From contig JAIDOW010000001.1 of the NCBI GenBank assembly GCA_029063085.1, positions 1 to 48,186 on the forward strand: a DNA stretch of 48,186 bases, read 5' to 3'. The translations under genes were made by a program, and so were the position numbers. Under the pieces are notes generated by a model. The model was not told the origin of the DNA and ran no database searches. It was given only the letters and a program-made list of their open reading frames with translations. The first letter of the stretch is position 1. Each line of letters starts with the position of its first letter. This document shows, one piece after another, positions 16,104 through 25,228 of this stretch. The DNA comes from Lachnospiraceae bacterium. Its GTDB lineage: Bacteria > Bacillota > Clostridia > Lachnospirales > Lachnospiraceae.

Positions 16104-16682
16104 ATGGCGATAGACCAGAATGCAATAAAGGAACATATCAGAGGAATTTTGATTGCGTTAGGTGATGATCCCGAAAGAGAGGGGATAAAAGATACTCCGG
16201 AACGGGTTGCCAGGATGTATGCCGAAGTATTTGAGGGAATGAATTATACAAATGATGAGATTGCAGAAATGTTTTCGAAAAATTTTGACATTCCGTCGGG
16301 AAATGATAAGGATATGGTAGTAGTAAAGGATATAGAGGTATTCAGTTATTGTGAACATCATTTGGCACTTATGTATGATATGAAGGTGAGTGTTGCTTAT
16401 ATTCCCAAAGGGAAGGTGATTGGACTTAGTAAGATTGCGAGAATTGCAGATATGGTGGCAAAACGCCTGCAGCTTCAAGAACGGATTGGGACGGATATAG
16501 CAGAGGTTATCAGGAAAGCAACCGGCTCTGATGATGTAGCTGTTTATATTGAGGGAAGCCATAGCTGTATGACGGCAAGAGGAATCAAGAAGACAGCAGC
16601 CAAAACTATGACCACCACTTTTTTGGGGAGATTTGAGGAAGAGGAAGCACTTCAGAATAAACTGCTTCTTATGGTGAGATAG
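16104..16682 (+). CDS. folE: GTP cyclohydrolase I FolE
   Basis: FolE converts GTP to dihydroneopterin triphosphate, the entry step for both folate and queuosine. The zinc site is visible as SYCEHHLAL and SHSCMTARG, and the active-site blocks [17 protein letters not shown] and the [10 protein letters not shown] substrate loop are present. I chose ATG 16104 because GGAAAGGAGAAC lies directly before it. An earlier in-frame ATG at 16080 overlaps queE but has no ribosome site and adds eight unlike residues. Its place between queE and queC ties this copy to preQ0 synthesis, whatever its folate role. Confidence 0.95.
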   Translation: MAIDQNAIKEHIRGILIALGDDPEREGIKDTPERVARMYAEVFEGMNYTNDEIAEMFSKNFDIPSGNDKDMVVVKDIEVFSYCEHHLALMYDMKVSVAYIPKGKVIGLSKIARIADMVAKRLQLQERIGTDIAEVIRKATGSDDVAVYIEGSHSCMTARGIKKTAAKTMTTTFLGRFEEEEALQNKLLLMVR

Positions 16683-16737
16683 GAATAATGATGCAGACTG
16701 CATGGCAGAATAGATTACAGGTAGGAGAATACATGAC

Positions 16738-17412
16738 ATGAATATGAATACAAGGAATAAGGAAAGTGCATTGGTAGTGTTTAGCGGCGGACAGGACAGT
16801 ACCACCTGTCTGTTATGGGCACTTAAGAGATATCAGAAGGTGGTGGCAGTTTCTTTTGATTACGGACAAAGGCATAGGGCAGAGCTTGAGTGTGCAAAAG
16901 AGATTACGGAAAAGCTGGGTGTGGAATGGCAGGTTCTTGATATGGAGCTTCTTAATCAGTTAGCCCCTAATTCACTCACCAGAGAGGATATTATCGTAGA
17001 TGAAAATGCACCGGATGTTGGAGCACCTAACAGTGTTGTGGATGGAAGGAATATGTTATTTTTGACTTTTGCGGCTGTTTTGGCAAAGCAAAGAGGAATT
17101 ACAGATTTGATCACGGGTGTGTCACAGAGTGATTTTTCCGGTTATCCTGATTGCCGGGATGTATTTATAAAATCATTGAATACAACGCTTAATCTGGCAA
17201 TGGACTATACATTTTGTATAGAAACACCGCTTATGTGGATTGATAAGGCAGATACATGGAAATTGGCAGATGATCTGGGAGGACTTGATTTTGTCCGGAA
17301 TATGACGCTTACCTGTTATAATGGCATAAAAGGGGATGGATGCGGACATTGTCCCAGCTGTAAGCTTAGAAGAGAGGGATATGAAACATTTCTGATGCGC
17401 TATTCCAAATAG
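16738..17412 (+). CDS. queC: 7-cyano-7-deazaguanine synthase QueC
   Basis: QueC uses ATP and ammonia to turn carboxydeazaguanine into preQ0. The PP-loop is [11 protein letters not shown] (about residues 14-24). [15 protein letters not shown] and the zinc-binding [15 protein letters not shown] near the C-terminus are diagnostic, and 224 residues is normal. GTAGGAG precedes the ATG by a suitable distance; the ATG five bases earlier is out of frame and stops after two codons. It ends the four-gene preQ0 operon. No QueF, Tgt or preQ1 transporter is in view, so later steps lie elsewhere. Confidence 0.95.
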   Translation: MNMNTRNKESALVVFSGGQDSTTCLLWALKRYQKVVAVSFDYGQRHRAELECAKEITEKLGVEWQVLDMELLNQLAPNSLTREDIIVDENAPDVGAPNSVVDGRNMLFLTFAAVLAKQRGITDLITGVSQSDFSGYPDCRDVFIKSLNTTLNLAMDYTFCIETPLMWIDKADTWKLADDLGGLDFVRNMTLTCYNGIKGDGCGHCPSCKLRREGYETFLMRYSK

Positions 17413-17436
17413 TCGGGGATTTTTTTGTATTTCATT

Positions 17437-17465
17437 TTGATTACACAACTTATGTATATTATAAT
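17437..17465 (+). promoter_or_regulatory. Sigma-A promoter for the cysD operon
   Basis: The -35 TTGATT (17437-17442) and -10 TATAAT (17460-17465) are 17 bp apart. The transcript would carry a leader of about 95 bases with the hairpin structure at 17485-17542. Confidence 0.8.
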
Positions 17466-17484
17466 AAATTATGGTTATATCTGG

Positions 17485-17542
17485 ATGCGGTAATCTGTCA
17501 TTAGCCTGATTATAAGATTTTGGCAGACAAAGCGAGCCGCAT
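17485..17542 (+). promoter_or_regulatory. Foldable leader RNA ahead of cysD
   Basis: ATGCGG (17485-17490) pairs with CCGCAT (17537-17542), and inside it TCTGTCA pairs with TGGCAGA with one G-U. The result is a two-tier stem with an A/T-rich loop that ends 13 bases before the ribosome site GAAGGAGA. No T-run follows and I do not recognise a known riboswitch class. It may be a regulatory RNA or a simple stabilising fold. Confidence 0.4.
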
Positions 17543-17567
17543 TTAATATCAATGAAGGAGAAGATGC

Positions 17568-18461
17568 ATGGATCATTTGGAAGAGTTAGAGGCAGAAGCG
17601 ATTTATATTATGAGGGAGGTTGTTGCAGAGTGTGAGAAACCGGTAATGATGTATTCGATTGGAAAAGATTCATCGGTTATGCTCCATCTGGCGATGAAAG
17701 CATTTTATCCCGAAAAGCCGCCATTTCCATTTTTGCATGTCAATACAACATGGAAATTTAAAGAAATGATAAAGTTCAGGGATGAAACGGCAAAGCAGCT
17801 GGGGATAGAAATGATTGAATATATCAATCAGGAGGGGATTGCACAGGGAATCAATCCCTTTGATCATGGTGCATCTTATACAGATATCATGAAAACACAG
17901 GCTCTTAAACAGGCCCTTGACAAGTATGGATTTACAGCTGCATTTGGCGGCGGAAGGCGTGATGAGGAGAAATCCAGGGCAAAGGAAAGAGTATTTTCAT
18001 TCCGTAACGAGAACCATGCATGGGATCCGAAAAATCAACGACCGGAGTTATGGAATTTTTATAATACTCAGATCAACAAAGGGGAAAGCATCAGGGTATT
18101 TCCTCTTTCGAATTGGACAGAAAAAGATATCTGGCAATACATTAAGCGGGAAAATATTCCCATCGTATCGTTATACTATGCGGCCGAACGGCCTGTAGTA
18201 AGGAGGGATGGCAATCTGATCATGGTGGATGATGACAGGATGCAATTGCGACCGGATGAAGTTGTTGAGAATAAAATGGTTCGTTTTAGAACCCTTGGAT
18301 GTTATCCTCTTTCAGGAGCAGTAGAATCAAATGCGGTCACTTTGGATGAGATTATTGAGGAAACACTGGCTTGTGTTGAGTCGGAACGGACAAGCCGGGT
18401 GATTGATTCGGATGGTGGAAGTGCCAGTATGGAAAAAAGAAAGAGAGAGGGGTATTTTTAA
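17568..18461 (+). CDS. cysD: Sulfate adenylyltransferase subunit 2 (CysD)
   Basis: CysD is the catalytic ATP sulfurylase subunit, joining sulfate to ATP to give APS when coupled to the GTPase CysN. The PP-loop-type motif [10 protein letters not shown] (about residues 29-38) is present, then [21 protein letters not shown], the [14 protein letters not shown] arginine-rich block and the C-terminal [21 protein letters not shown] end typical of the family. Length (297) is standard. It begins after GAAGGAGA and stops two bases before cysN, so the pair are translationally coupled. A strong promoter and a foldable leader precede it. Confidence 0.96.
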   Translation: MDHLEELEAEAIYIMREVVAECEKPVMMYSIGKDSSVMLHLAMKAFYPEKPPFPFLHVNTTWKFKEMIKFRDETAKQLGIEMIEYINQEGIAQGINPFDHGASYTDIMKTQALKQALDKYGFTAAFGGGRRDEEKSRAKERVFSFRNENHAWDPKNQRPELWNFYNTQINKGESIRVFPLSNWTEKDIWQYIKRENIPIVSLYYAAERPVVRRDGNLIMVDDDRMQLRPDEVVENKMVRFRTLGCYPLSGAVESNAVTLDEIIEETLACVESERTSRVIDSDGGSASMEKRKREGYF

Positions 18462-18463
18462 TT

Positions 18464-20290
18464 ATGAATGATAAGCTCCTGAAATTTATTACATGTGGAA
18501 GTGTTGATGACGGAAAATCTACTTTGATCGGACATTTATTATATGATGCCAAACTGATTTTTGCAGACCAGAAAAGAGCACTGGAGCTGGATTCCAAAGT
18601 GGGATCCAGAGAAGGGAAAATAGACTATTCCCTTTTACTGGATGGATTAATGGCAGAAAGGGAACAGGGAATTACGATAGATGTTGCCTACCGCTATTTC
18701 TCTACGGAGAATAGAAGCTTTATTGTGGCAGATACTCCGGGACACGAGGAGTATACGAGAAACATGGCAGTTGGGGCGTCTTTTGCGTCTCTGGCTGTTA
18801 TTTTGGTGGATGCCAGCCAGGGAGTGCTGCTTCAGACAAAACGACATGCCAGAATCTGTGCCCTTATGGGGATTAAACATTTTGTTTTTGCTGTTAATAA
18901 GATGGATATAATCCATTATGATCAGCAGAAATTTAAAAAGATACAAAAAAACATTAAGATATTGATGGCAGAATTTGAATATGAATCTTTGTGTATCATA
19001 CCGGTATCTGCAACTGAGGGGGATAATATTGTCAAAAAATCAGACAATATGAGATGGTATAGCGGTATGACACTGCTTTCTTATCTGGAGCAGATTGATG
19101 TGACAGAGATAAATGAGCAGGAAGATTTTACGATGCCGGTTCAACGGGTGTGTCGTCCTGATTATAGTTTCAGAGGATTTCAGGGAATGATCGCTTCAGG
19201 AAGCATTTCGACAGGAGATACGGTTACCGTAATGCCGAGTATGGAAAAAGCGGTTGTGACCGGGATTTTGCAGGGAGATAAGGAAGTAGAAAGTAGCAGC
19301 AGAGGATATGCAGTAACGGTCCAGCTGGATACTGAGGTAGATATTTCAAGAGGATGTGTTCTGCAAAAGGATGCCGGATTGGAAGTGGGTTCTCTATTTG
19401 TCGTGTCCCTGTTATGGATGGATGAAAAAAATCTGGCGGCAGGTAGGAATTTTCTGTTAAAGCTGGGAACACAGCTGATACCGGCGACAATTATGCGGAT
19501 TAAGTATAAGATTGATGTAAATACCGGAGCAGAAGTACATTCTGATGAGATATATAAGAATGAGATTGCAGTTTGTGAAATATCTACTGGCAGTAAGATT
19601 GTTTTTGACCGCTTTTCAAATAATAAACCGCTTGGTTCTTTTATCCTGATCGACAGGATTTCACATGCTACTGCTGCTGGCGGAGTGGTGATGCATCCGC
19701 TTTCCAGAGGCAATAACTTAAAGTGGCAGGAAATGGATATCACAAGGGAAATCAGGGAAAACCAGATGCAGCAAAAAGCGATGACCGTGTGGATGACGGG
19801 CTTGTCCGGAGCGGGTAAATCCACACTTGCCAATGAGCTGGAAAAAAGATTGTTTTCAATGGGCAGACATACGATGCTCTTGGATGGAGACAATGTAAGA
19901 ATGGGACTGAATAAGAATCTGGGCTTTAAAGAAAATGACAGGGCAGAAAATATCAGGCGTGTTGCCGAAGTTTCCAAGCTCATGAATGATGCAGGTCTGA
20001 TAGTCCTCACTTCTTTCATTTCCCCTTATCGTCTTGACAGAAGAATGGCAAGGGAAATCATTGGAGATTCTTTTGTTGAGATTTATGTCAGTACTCCATT
20101 AGAAGAGTGTGAACGAAGAGATGTTAAGGGATTATATCAGAAGGCCAAAGCGGGTATGATTTCGAATTTTACAGGTGTTTCGAGTCCGTATGAAGTTCCG
20201 GAGCAAGCTGAAATTACGGTTGATACCAGTAAATATACATTGAATGAATGTGTTGACCATATTATGAAAGAATTGGAACGATATTTTTAA
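18464..20290 (+). CDS. cysNC: Sulfate adenylyltransferase GTPase subunit fused to APS kinase (CysN-CysC)
   Basis: The 608-residue product carries two enzymes. Residues to about 430 are CysN, an EF-Tu-like GTPase with G1 CGSVDDGKST, AEREQGITIDVAYRYF, DTPGHEEY and NKMD, which drives APS formation with CysD. After a short linker comes APS kinase with its P-loop WMTGLSGAGKSTLAN (about 442-456), LLDGDNVRMGLNKNLGF and the FISPYRLDRRMAR active region. CysD plus this fusion therefore makes PAPS from sulfate in one operon. The next gene is a sulfotransferase, and no PAPS reductase is nearby, which suggests a sulfation role. Confidence 0.96.
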   Translation: MNDKLLKFITCGSVDDGKSTLIGHLLYDAKLIFADQKRALELDSKVGSREGKIDYSLLLDGLMAEREQGITIDVAYRYFSTENRSFIVADTPGHEEYTRNMAVGASFASLAVILVDASQGVLLQTKRHARICALMGIKHFVFAVNKMDIIHYDQQKFKKIQKNIKILMAEFEYESLCIIPVSATEGDNIVKKSDNMRWYSGMTLLSYLEQIDVTEINEQEDFTMPVQRVCRPDYSFRGFQGMIASGSISTGDTVTVMPSMEKAVVTGILQGDKEVESSSRGYAVTVQLDTEVDISRGCVLQKDAGLEVGSLFVVSLLWMDEKNLAAGRNFLLKLGTQLIPATIMRIKYKIDVNTGAEVHSDEIYKNEIAVCEISTGSKIVFDRFSNNKPLGSFILIDRISHATAAGGVVMHPLSRGNNLKWQEMDITREIRENQMQQKAMTVWMTGLSGAGKSTLANELEKRLFSMGRHTMLLDGDNVRMGLNKNLGFKENDRAENIRRVAEVSKLMNDAGLIVLTSFISPYRLDRRMAREIIGDSFVEIYVSTPLEECERRDVKGLYQKAKAGMISNFTGVSSPYEVPEQAEITVDTSKYTLNECVDHIMKELERYF

Positions 20291-20386
20291 GAAAAATAAG
20301 CGACCAGTGGTCTTTTGCGTTGGTATAAAAGGTAGTGTAAAGTAGATTATAAAAATATACGAGATGAACATTGCCAGCATTAAAAT

Positions 20387-20505
20387 CTGCTTTGCAAGCA
20401 GGTAATCAATTTGTGCGAATAACGAGCCAAGCGTAGATACTTGTATATACATTTGGCGACTATTGCATCAGACGAAGTCTGCAAAGCAAAATTGGTTACA
20501 AATTT
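20387..20505 (+). repeat. Nested palindromic leader or REP-like element before the sulfotransferase
   Basis: A hairpin CTGCTTTGCAAGCAG lies at 20387-20401. It is followed by an imperfect long inverted repeat, GTAATCAATTT against AAATTGGTTAC, enclosing GCCAA/TTGGC and AGAC-GAA-GTCT hairpins. The inner part resembles the stretch at 10812-10853. It could be a mobile-type palindromic element or a regulatory leader. No ORF is supported in it. Confidence 0.4.
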
Positions 20506-20519
20506 AGGAGGATACAGAC

Positions 20520-21683
20520 ATGAAAACACTTTATCTTCATATTGGAACTCCCAAAACAGCGACTACGTCGATTCAGAACTTTTGCTGGGATAACCGGGAA
20601 GAGTTGAAAAAACAAGGGTATTGTTATCCGTTATTTGAATATAGATTTTCCAATGTTCAAAAATACCGCAATGCTCATTTTTTGGTTGGAAGAATAAAAG
20701 ATGAAAATGGGAACAGACAGTATGACCAGGAACAGGAGATTGTTAGGGAAGGAATTGGGAAAATCCTTAGTCTATTTGAGGAATATGACAATATCATTCT
20801 CTCTGATGAAGGAATCTGGAATCGGGGATTTTTTCAGGATACAAATTGCTGGGAAAGGCTGGAGGAAGGTTTTAAGGGAAAAGAGATAGCAGTGAAGGTG
20901 ATTGTTTATCTGAGAAGACAGGATGATTTTCTGTTTTCATGGTGGAATCAGCAGGTAAAGGAAGGGATGCTTGCTTCTTCCGTACTAAGCTGGGAAGAGG
21001 TTGTGGAAAAGCTTCCATACATCAAATTGGATTATTATGATATTCTTACCCAGATATCTGCGTATGTCGGAAAAGAAAATATTACGGTCAGACTATTTGA
21101 TAAGAGGCATTTTGCAGGAGGTACTATCCAGTCAGATTTTTTGGAGACCCTTCATCTGAAATATACAGAGGATTACAGAGTTTTGGATTCCATGCAAAAT
21201 CCTAGTCTTACAAAGAATAATATTGAGATAAAAAGAATTCTGAATATGATGCCAGATCTGAATAAGCAGAAAAACGATTATTTCAGAAAAGTGTTGACAC
21301 AGTTATCAGAGGAAAATCCCGAGGAAGGCAGAAACAGTATGTTTTCTGAGGAAAAGAATAAGAGATTTCTGGAACAATTCAAGGAAGGGAATGCAAAAAT
21401 TGTACAGGAGTATCTTGGAAAAGATGGGGATTTATTTGATGATACTTATCTGACTGGTGGGAAATGGCAGATTGATAACGAGCAGATGATAAGGGATATG
21501 ATCCGCTTTTTTGGAACGACTGTTTCATATCTTATGGAGGAAAACAGGGCTTTAAAAGAAAAGGATAAGGCTTTAAAGGAGCAGTTAGAGGTTCAAAAAC
21601 AACATATTAATAATATCAGGTATAAAATGAAGCATCCGGTGAAAGCTGTTTCAGAAAAGCTGAAAAGAACAGGAAAAGAATAA
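20520..21683 (+). CDS. Sulfotransferase-family protein (PAPS-dependent)
   Basis: The protein belongs to the sulfotransferase superfamily, which moves sulfate from PAPS to a hydroxyl or amine. The PAPS 5'-phosphosulfate loop is clear at the N-terminus, IGTPKTATTSIQ (about 8-19). A 3'-phosphate-binding segment with Arg and Ser follows, YLRRQDDFLFSWWNQ. The last 60 residues are a charged coiled coil ending in a basic tail, MKHPVKAVSEKLKRTGKE, of the kind that tethers envelope-glycan enzymes at the membrane. AGGAGG precedes the ATG. The acceptor is unknown, but the position between PAPS synthesis and a surface-glycan locus points to a glycan or lipid target. Confidence 0.85.
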   Translation: MKTLYLHIGTPKTATTSIQNFCWDNREELKKQGYCYPLFEYRFSNVQKYRNAHFLVGRIKDENGNRQYDQEQEIVREGIGKILSLFEEYDNIILSDEGIWNRGFFQDTNCWERLEEGFKGKEIAVKVIVYLRRQDDFLFSWWNQQVKEGMLASSVLSWEEVVEKLPYIKLDYYDILTQISAYVGKENITVRLFDKRHFAGGTIQSDFLETLHLKYTEDYRVLDSMQNPSLTKNNIEIKRILNMMPDLNKQKNDYFRKVLTQLSEENPEEGRNSMFSEEKNKRFLEQFKEGNAKIVQEYLGKDGDLFDDTYLTGGKWQIDNEQMIRDMIRFFGTTVSYLMEENRALKEKDKALKEQLEVQKQHINNIRYKMKHPVKAVSEKLKRTGKE

Positions 21684-21705
21684 AACTATAAAAAATACTA
21701 AAAAC

Positions 21706-21763
21706 GGGGTTGCTGTATTAGGAAAGAAAAATAAAATTCTAATGCAACAACCCTATTTTTTCT
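21706..21763 (+). terminator. Intrinsic terminator after the sulfotransferase gene
   Basis: GGGTTGCTGTATTAG (21707-21721) pairs with CTAATGCAACAACCC (21739-21753), with one small bulge, and a TATTTTTT run follows. It separates the sulfation unit from galE. Confidence 0.85.
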
Positions 21764-21792
21764 GAAACTTTTCTAAACTATAGGCTTTTTTC

Positions 21793-21822
21793 TTGCATTG
21801 TATAAGGAGATTGAGGTATAAT
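21793..21822 (+). promoter_or_regulatory. Probable promoter of the galE unit
   Basis: The -35 TTGCAT (21793-21798) is 18 bp from a perfect -10 TATAAT (21817-21822). The leader, about 75 bases, carries two TATGGAGG sequences, of which the second is the galE ribosome site. Confidence 0.6.
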
Positions 21823-21904
21823 AAAACGATATATATTTAATAAGGGTCAGTTTTGGCTATATGGAGGATAATATACTAATTTAATAATATATGGAGGTTT
21901 GATC

Positions 21905-22921
21905 ATGACGATACTGGTAACAGGTGGTGCAGGGTATATTGCAAGTCATACAAATGTTGAATTGTTACAGGAGGGTTATGATGTAATTGCTATGGATAAT
22001 CTCTGCAATTCCAACAAAGAATCCATAGTCAGAGTAGAGAAGATAACCGGAAAGAAAATCAGGTTTTACGAGACGGATATGAAAGATTCGGAGGGGCTTG
22101 ATACTATATTTTCCCAAAATAAGATTGATGTCATCATACATTTTGCAGGTCTTAAGGCGGTAGGGGAATCATGCGAGAAGCCGTATGAATATTATGATAA
22201 CAATATCAGTGGTACACTTAATCTTATTAAAATGATGAAAAAATATAATGTAAAAAAGATTGTATTTTCTTCTTCTGCTACGGTATATGGCGAACCGGAA
22301 ACAGTTCCAATTACAGAGGATGATAAAGTTGGAGGAGTAACGAACCCTTATGGCAGGACCAAATTAATGCTGGAAGAGATATTGACAGATATTTACAAGG
22401 CAGACAATTCTTTTGATATTGCACTGCTGCGGTATTTTAACCCGATAGGGGCACATGAAAGCGGTCTGATTGGAGAGGCACCAAACGGAATTCCCAACAA
22501 TTTGTTGCCATATGTCGCAAAAGTGGCGGCTGGGGTTTTGGAAAAAGTAAATGTGTTTGGTAATGATTATCCTACTCCTGACGGAACGGGAGTCAGGGAT
22601 TATATCCATGTTGTGGATCTGGCAAAAGGGCACGTCAGTGCAGTTAAGAAACTAATGGAGAATCCGGGACTGGTCATATATAATCTGGGAACCGGAAAGG
22701 GGTATTCTGTACTGGAGATTATCAAAAATTTTGAAAAGGCATGTGGAAGGGAGATTCCATATACCATCGCACCAAGGCGTCCGGGAGATATTCCTATCTG
22801 TTATTCGGATCCATCAAAAGCAGAGAAGGAACTTGGATGGAAGGCATTATATGGAATAGATAAGATGTGTGAAGATACATGGAGATGGCAATCGGGAAAT
22901 CCCAATGGATATGATGAATGA
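21905..22921 (+). CDS. galE: UDP-glucose 4-epimerase GalE
   Basis: GalE interconverts UDP-glucose and UDP-galactose with bound NAD. The Rossmann start is VTGGAGYIASH (third glycine of the usual GxxGxxG replaced by Ala). The catalytic Ser/Thr block is FSSSATVYGEP and the Tyr-X3-Lys pair is PYGRTKL (Y149, K153). The RYFNPIGAHESGLIGE and RRPGDI blocks identify GalE among the extended SDRs. I chose ATG 21905; an in-frame TTG at 21899 lies closer than usual to the ATGGAGG ribosome site. It leads a unit with a lipid kinase and probably feeds galactose into the glycan locus. Confidence 0.94.
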   Translation: MTILVTGGAGYIASHTNVELLQEGYDVIAMDNLCNSNKESIVRVEKITGKKIRFYETDMKDSEGLDTIFSQNKIDVIIHFAGLKAVGESCEKPYEYYDNNISGTLNLIKMMKKYNVKKIVFSSSATVYGEPETVPITEDDKVGGVTNPYGRTKLMLEEILTDIYKADNSFDIALLRYFNPIGAHESGLIGEAPNGIPNNLLPYVAKVAAGVLEKVNVFGNDYPTPDGTGVRDYIHVVDLAKGHVSAVKKLMENPGLVIYNLGTGKGYSVLEIIKNFEKACGREIPYTIAPRRPGDIPICYSDPSKAEKELGWKALYGIDKMCEDTWRWQSGNPNGYDE

Positions 22922-22950
22922 TATATTTGCCGGGAGGATATGTTTATTTT

Positions 22951-23835
22951 ATGAAGAATCTGTTATTTATCGTGAATCCGTCAGCAGGTCGGAAGCACAT
23001 AAAAGGAAAATTATTTGATATTGTGGATTTATTTGTAAAAGCGGATTATAATGTAAGAGTTTATCCCACACAGGCAAAGGGGGATGCTACACGGATTGTT
23101 TCGGAAGAAGGATGGCTTTATGATATCATTGTATGTGCAGGAGGGGACGGAACACTGGATGAGGTAGTGGCGGGTTGCATGAAATGCGGCTGTGATACTC
23201 CGATTGGTTATATACCATCCGGTACCACAAATGATTTTGCAAGAAGTCTGGGTATTCCAAAGGATCCCGTCCGGGCAGCAAAACGCATTATAAAATATAA
23301 GCCGGAGCCTATCGATATCGGTTCCTTTAATGGGGATTATTTTGTATATGTGGCAGCTTTTGGTGCTTTTACGGAAGTGACCTATACAACACCCCAGGAA
23401 TATAAAAACTATCTGGGGCATATGGCATATATTTTAGAAGGAATACGGAGTGTTCCAAGTCTGACTTCCTATCATATGAAGGTGGAATATGATGGTAATG
23501 TAATTGAAGATGATTTTTTCATCGGGATGATTACCAATTCCCTGACAGTGGGGGGATTTCCGAATCCCAACAGCAAGATTGCCCAATTTGACGATGGCAT
23601 GTATGAGGCATTATTGGTGAAGTATCCCACGAATCCTATTGATTTACAGGCTACAGTGACAGCATATCTGATGGGGGAGTTTAATCCGGAATATATGTAT
23701 CAGTTTAAGGCAAAGAAGATTACCATAGAAAGCTTAGAGGCGATTATGTGGACATTGGACGGTGAGTTTGGCGGAAGTGTAACTTATGCAGAGATAGTCA
23801 ATTTACAGCACGCACTTAGTATTATTAAAAAGTAA
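22951..23835 (+). CDS. Diacylglycerol kinase-family lipid kinase (DagK/YegS type)
   Basis: The protein has the diacylglycerol kinase catalytic fold: NPSAGRK phosphate contact near the N-terminus, GGDGTLDEVVAG nucleotide loop, and GTTNDFARSLGIP. In Gram-positives such enzymes rephosphorylate the diacylglycerol left by lipoteichoic acid synthesis, returning it to phospholipid. I prefer ATG 22951, which gives the usual MKNLLFIVNPSAG start. It lies 13 bases past GGGAGG, and a four-codon mini-ORF (ATG at 22940) ends in a TGA overlapping this ATG, which may couple translation. The ATG at 22918, overlapping the galE stop, would add 11 unlike residues. The neighbouring glycerol-phosphate transferases fit the proposed role. 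Confidence 0.85.
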   Translation: MKNLLFIVNPSAGRKHIKGKLFDIVDLFVKADYNVRVYPTQAKGDATRIVSEEGWLYDIIVCAGGDGTLDEVVAGCMKCGCDTPIGYIPSGTTNDFARSLGIPKDPVRAAKRIIKYKPEPIDIGSFNGDYFVYVAAFGAFTEVTYTTPQEYKNYLGHMAYILEGIRSVPSLTSYHMKVEYDGNVIEDDFFIGMITNSLTVGGFPNPNSKIAQFDDGMYEALLVKYPTNPIDLQATVTAYLMGEFNPEYMYQFKAKKITIESLEAIMWTLDGEFGGSVTYAEIVNLQHALSIIKK

Positions 23836-23856
23836 AATATAAAAAAGGGGAAAATA

Positions 23857-25209
23857 ATGGGTAAATATTTTGGAACAGATGGTTTCAGGGGAGAAGCCAA
23901 TGTAGATTTAACAGTGGAACATGCATATAAGGTTGGGCGATATTTAGGCTATTATTATGGGAAAAACCATAAGGATGGAAAAGCCAGTATTGTGATAGGC
24001 AAGGATACAAGACGTTCTTCGTATATGTTTGAATATTCTCTGGTGGCAGGGCTTACAGCCAGTGGAGCAGATGTATATCTGATGCATGTGACACCGACAC
24101 CGAGTGTTTCTTATATTGTACGGTTGGATGAATTTGATTGTGGTATCATGATATCTGCAAGTCATAATCCGTATTACGATAACGGAATCAAGGTTATTAA
24201 CGGACAGGGATATAAATTAGAGGCAGAGGTAGAAGAAGAGATAGAGGCATACATTGATGGTAAGATTCCGGAGGTTCCTTTTGCAAAGAGAGAGCAGATT
24301 GGAAAAACAGTGGATTATGCCATGGGAAGAAATCGTTATATTGGTTATCTGATGACATTGGCCACCCGTTCCTATAAAAATAAGAGAGTAGGACTTGATT
24401 GTGCAAACGGCGCATCCTCAACAGTGGCAAAAGCCGTGTTTGAGGCATTGGGGGCAAAAACATATGTAATCCATAATGATCCAGATGGAATCAATATCAA
24501 CAATAACTGTGGTTCCACGCATATTGAACAGTTACAGCAGCTGGTAAAAGAGAAACAGCTGGATATCGGTTTTGCCTATGATGGGGATGCTGACAGATGT
24601 CTTGCAGTGGATGAAAACGGAGAAGTCATTGACGGTGACAAGATTTTATATGCATGTGGCTGTTATCTGTCTGAAAGAGGGGAACTTAACAATAACACAG
24701 TGGTGACGACGGTGATGTCGAATCTTGGACTTTATAAGGCATTGGATAAGAGAGGGATTTCTTATGAGAAGACTGCTGTTGGTGACAAATATGTATATGA
24801 GAATATGATGGAATATGGTCATTCCTTAGGTGGTGAACAGAGTGGTCATATCATTTTCAGCAAGTATGCAACTACCGGTGACGGTGTGCTGACTTCTATC
24901 AAGCTGATGGAGGTTATTTTGGAGAAAAAGGTGAAAGCATCGGAATTGTTCCGTGATCTTACAATATATCCACAGCTGCTTCAAAATGTGAAGGTAAAGA
25001 GCAAACCGGAAGCAAGAGAAGATGAAGATGTGATCGCGGCTACCAGAAAAGTGGAGGAAGCCTTAGGGGATGAGGGAAGAATCCTGATACGGGAGAGTGG
25101 TACAGAACCCGTAATCCGTGTTATGGTAGAGGCGGCGACGGATGAGTTATGTAAACAGTATGTAGATGATGTGGTACGGGTGATAAAGGAAAAAGGTCAC
25201 GAAGCATAG
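23857..25209 (+). CDS. glmM: Phosphoglucosamine mutase GlmM
   Basis: GlmM converts glucosamine-6-phosphate to glucosamine-1-phosphate for UDP-GlcNAc synthesis. The start MGKYFGTDGFRGEAN is typical. The catalytic phosphoserine is S102 in ISASHNPYYDNGIKV, and the metal loop reads YDGDADRCLAVD. The sugar-phosphate loop GGEQSGH and the C-terminal RESGTEPVIRV phosphate site are present. Length (450) is normal. Its place after galE and the lipid kinase supplies amino-sugar precursor next to the glycan assembly genes. Confidence 0.95.
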   Translation: MGKYFGTDGFRGEANVDLTVEHAYKVGRYLGYYYGKNHKDGKASIVIGKDTRRSSYMFEYSLVAGLTASGADVYLMHVTPTPSVSYIVRLDEFDCGIMISASHNPYYDNGIKVINGQGYKLEAEVEEEIEAYIDGKIPEVPFAKREQIGKTVDYAMGRNRYIGYLMTLATRSYKNKRVGLDCANGASSTVAKAVFEALGAKTYVIHNDPDGININNNCGSTHIEQLQQLVKEKQLDIGFAYDGDADRCLAVDENGEVIDGDKILYACGCYLSERGELNNNTVVTTVMSNLGLYKALDKRGISYEKTAVGDKYVYENMMEYGHSLGGEQSGHIIFSKYATTGDGVLTSIKLMEVILEKKVKASELFRDLTIYPQLLQNVKVKSKPEAREDEDVIAATRKVEEALGDEGRILIRESGTEPVIRVMVEAATDELCKQYVDDVVRVIKEKGHEA

Positions 25210-25228
25210 GATGTGAATGGAGATTGGG

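Noticed and set aside
19180-20019. Long (279-codon) minus-strand ORF inside cysN-cysC
   Set aside because: A shadow frame of a gene with full motif support. Ser/Thr/Pro-rich composition is typical of antisense frames.
20291-20325. GACC-AGT-GGTC followed by TTTT as a terminator for cysN-cysC
   Set aside because: The stem is only four base pairs with a three-base loop, too weak to call. Read-through into the sulfotransferase remains possible.
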